A stretch of DNA of 64,000 nucleotides from Ahaetulla prasina (Eukaryota; Chordata; Lepidosauria; Squamata; Colubridae). The DNA lies in contig NC_080540.1 of the NCBI RefSeq assembly GCF_028640845.1, forward strand, positions 277,527,524 to 277,591,523. Direction: 5' to 3'. The notes under the pieces are model-generated. The model did no database searches. It was given only the letters and a program-made list of their open reading frames with translations, and had not been told where the DNA came from. Each line of letters opens with the position of its first letter. Positions within the stretch are counted from its first letter, which is position 1. Position numbers and translations under genes: made by a program. Shown one piece after another: positions 61,374 to 64,000 of the stretch.

Positions 61374-62119
61374 GGGGGAGTAGAGATAGCTGGGGTTTGT
61401 AGCCAAAACGAAATACATTCTCTTGGGAACCAAGGACATTCCTGCAGGTGCTTGGAAGGAGAGGACTGAGGTCACCTAGCAACTGGACTGTATCATGATT
61501 GGACCGTGTGACTGATTGGTTTGAGAAAATGAAAAACTTCTACTTTTAATTAGGTGAAAACCGCGGGAATGTTTAGAGTTTTCATCATCCTGTGCCAATA
61601 TGGCATATCCAATAAAGCTATTCTTTAAGGAATCTACCTGCCTCAGAGTTTTGTTTGCTGTGAGTATGTTACTTTGAACCCTGATACCTTGTATGTTGGC
61701 TTCCAAAATTAGCCTAAAGTTCAGTTCTGTTCACACGTGATCTTATATTGCCCAAATGGATTGGATGGTGATTTCTTTGTTAACATGGACAGTCATACTT
61801 GTTTGGGAAGGTGGGGTTAGAGTTGAGTTCATCTGCAGAGTACTGTTTTTTGGGAGGAAATGCTAAAGAATTACACTATGTTGGCTAGACCACAAAGAAA
61901 CTCTCTGTGGAGAAGGCATTCTCAGGATTCGAAGTTGTACCTTAGACTTGTAAATCCTAAATTACAAGTATGCAGGAGTATTGCACTCATGAAGAATTTT
62001 ATTGTCGGCAGAAACCTTAGTTCCATTATGACATCAACAGATTTGCAGTCTATCCCATTAGCAAACTACATTGGTAATAAAAATGTATGCCTGATAAGCT
62101 TCAGACTTATATATCAAGT
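61374..62119. other. No supported feature
   Basis: Open frames here extend from or into neighbouring MITEs. No gene recognised. Confidence 0.5.
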
Positions 62120-62127
62120 GTATAGTA

Positions 62128-62525
62128 CAGTGATGGCTAACCTTTTTGCTGTTGCATGCCAAAAGCAGGGGAAGCGGTGGGGGTGGGGGTGCATGCACGC
62201 ACATGCCCACACCCAAAATTTAATGCGCCCCGCCCCCTGCGCTGCATGCGCATCCCCCCATTCTCTCCCCATTTTTGGCAGGCGATGGCACAATGGGCCC
62301 GGTAGGCCCGTTTTTTCCCCTCCCCAGTCTCTAGAAGCTTTCTTGGAGCCTGGAGAGGGCGAAAATGGTCTTCCACCCGGAGGCCCTCCGGAGGCCGGAA
62401 ATGGCCTGTTTCTGGACTTCCGGTGGGCCCGGAGGGCCTGAAAAATCAGCTGGCCAGCATGCACATGCGCACCAGAGCTAAGCTAGAGCAACGCTCGTGT
62501 AACCACCGTAGGTTTGCCATCACAT
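62128..62525. mobile_element. hAT-type non-autonomous element, 398 bp, perfect 8-bp target duplication
   Basis: GTATAGTA at 62120-62127 and 62526-62533. Left end CAGTGATGGCTAACC, right end GGTTTGCCATCACAT. The interior is GC-rich with CCGGAAATGG and GGCCCGG words that create overlapping open frames. Confidence 0.9.
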
Positions 62526-62533
62526 GTATAGTA

Positions 62534-63553
62534 TACAGTATATTAATAAAATGCAGCTACTTTGAATAATTTGTTATACAGAAATGTTATATTTCCCTGT
62601 AGTTGGGATACTATTGGAATTATTCACTTATTTCCTATATATTAGTTGTAATGTCCTAGTTTAATTTATGGTTCCTGAGTGTCCTTTTAGCAACCTCCTA
62701 GAGGTTCAACTGCTACTGGTTTTCAGTGGAAGACGGAATACAAGTTCTAAAATAAATCATTGAAATACATAGGTAGTACACATAATGAAATACATTCTTT
62801 TCACACACCCCTGGAATGGGAATGTACATAACCTCAATTTCCCCATGTCCATGTTTGTATTATAAATGTGCGTCTCCACCAAATCAAATAATGCCTATTT
62901 CCAATTTAAATCAAACCCCTTTAGTAATGTTGGATGTAGAAACTAAACTACTTAGTAAAAACTAACCTAAACTAAGCTAAAGTAAAGTAAACCATGTTTA
63001 CTTAACTATTATATACAGATGCAATTTTTTGAGAGTTGGCTGTCAAATTAGTACTTTGAACACTTGAAAGCAATAAATAAGAAGTACTCTTTTTTTTTCT
63101 TACCTGCCAGAGGTGTGGCAGATAAAGTTCCAGATACCAAAGTTTTGATAAATGCATTTACCTCCAGCGTGCTCATATTTACACTACAATCTTTCCTCTC
63201 CACCAAATCAAATAATCTCCATTTCGTATTTAATCCAATCCCTTCCCCTCCATTTCAGTTGAATGAAGGCTAACAGTTTTGATTAAATCTCTCTTTCACT
63301 CACCAGCACACATTTCTAATTATACTTCTATATTTCTAATTATAAGTACTCGTTAGGATTTAAAACAAACAAAAACAAATGCAATCTAAAAACAATGCAT
63401 AGAAAACAATAGATATAAACAAGCATAACAAAACAATAATATACACAGCCCTGTTGGATTGTAATCAAACTGTTTAATTGTAATACCAGGCAAAACCTAA
63501 ACACCCAAATGCCCCAATTAACAAGTTCAATTGATATAAATCGCTTATATATA
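62534..63553. other. No gene; diverged ~60-bp direct repeat
   Basis: CTCCACCAAATCAAATAAT occurs at about 62873 and about 63199, each followed by similar TTTCCAAT/ATTTCGTA-TTTAA-TC-AA-CCC sequence. Otherwise AT-rich and unassigned. Confidence 0.5.
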
Positions 63554-63828
63554 CAGGTAATCCTCGATTTACAAGAGTTCATTTAGTGATGATTCAAAAT
63601 TACAACAGTACTGAAAAAAGTGACTTATGACCATTTTTCACACTTATAACCATTGCAGCATCGTGTGATTTACATTCAGATGACTGATAATTGACTCACA
63701 TTTATAACGGTTGCGGTGTACTGGAGCCAATGTCCTTTCGTGACCTTCTGACAAGCAAGGTCAATAGGGAAACCAGATTCGCTTAACCACCGTCGTGCTA
63801 ATTTAAGAACTGCCGTGATTCACTTAAC
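63554..63828 (+). mobile_element. Mariner/Tc1-like MITE, cut by an L2
   Basis: It starts TACAGGTAATCCTCGATTTA, with the same block order as 37696-38057, and stops at TGATTCACTTAACAA, where the L2 tail begins. Confidence 0.75.
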
Positions 63829-64000
63829 AAATTTTTTTTATTTATTTATTTATTTATTTTCAAATTTATATACCGCCCTATCTCCCTAAGGACTCAGGGC
63901 GGTTCACAGGCAGTTAAAATACATATAAATACAAATTAAAAAACAACAATTAAAAAACTTATTCTATTGCCTAATTTAAAAACAATATAAATAATAAAAA
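63829..64000 (-). mobile_element. L2-clade LINE 3' end, running off the window
   Basis: A TTTA-repeat tail (63833-63860), then ATACCGCCCTATCTCCC and GACTCAGGGCGG, the same L2 3' terminus as at 14840 and 19245, minus orientation. The body continues beyond 64000. Confidence 0.85.

Overview
This window looks like vertebrate, non-avian reptile DNA, most probably from a snake. The evidence is the repeat content: several CR1 copies, L2-clade LINEs, a BovB/RTE fragment, a probable R4/Dong LINE remnant, an L1, a Ty3/gypsy remnant, a Sauria-type SINE with an (ACCTTT)-like tail, many small hAT-type MITEs, and a LINE family whose 3' ends grade into AGAAT/TTCTA pentanucleotide microsatellites (as I recall, a pattern described for snake CR1/L3-type LINEs). 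I found no host protein-coding gene, no rRNA or tRNA gene and no CRISPR. All longer open frames that I can interpret belong to transposable elements or to simple repeats that happen to stay open.

Layout. 1-10 kb: mostly unique sequence with a 2.2 kb A-tailed retroposon of unclear family (1420-3626, 14-bp target duplication), a 340-bp pyrimidine tract, MITEs and two CR1 3' fragments. 10.1-12.9 kb: a 5'-truncated L1 (minus strand, perfect 16-bp target duplication) and the 3' end of a pentanucleotide-tailed LINE. 13.9-17.8 kb: hAT MITEs, one split by an L2, and a BovB fragment. 17.8-31 kb: a rearranged block. One segment (GATA array, unique flank, hAT element holding an L2, unique flank, CR1) is present twice in tandem (copy A 17931-23288, copy B 24216-27545), with a gypsy integrase tail plus LTR at the junction. 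Copy B has lost 2.18 kb at an 11-bp direct repeat. The CR1 of copy B continues to about 30.8 kb and carries its own 0.9-kb internal tandem duplication.

31-50 kb: a SINE, MITEs with clear 8-bp target duplications, a candidate solo LTR, CR1, L3-like and R4-like LINE fragments and microsatellites, separated by kilobases of apparently unique DNA. 50.8-55 kb: a CR1 fragment, then a second CR1 interrupted by a 5'-truncated LINE with an uninterrupted 501-codon reverse transcriptase frame. 55-64 kb: 0.5-kb hAT elements, a solo LTR with 5-bp target duplications, SINEs, minisatellites and the edge of an L2.

The elements do not work together as a pathway. Their nesting gives a local history: CR1, hAT and mariner-like elements are hosts, and L2, the L3-like LINE, MITEs and SINEs are later arrivals. 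Two signs point to imperfect consensus sequence in places: the four frame breaks of the L1 are all single-base losses in homopolymers, and 19.4-22.6 kb differs from its duplicate mainly by small deletions. I see no convincing new biological system. The best candidates for something undescribed are the 1420-3626 retroposon and the MITE families.
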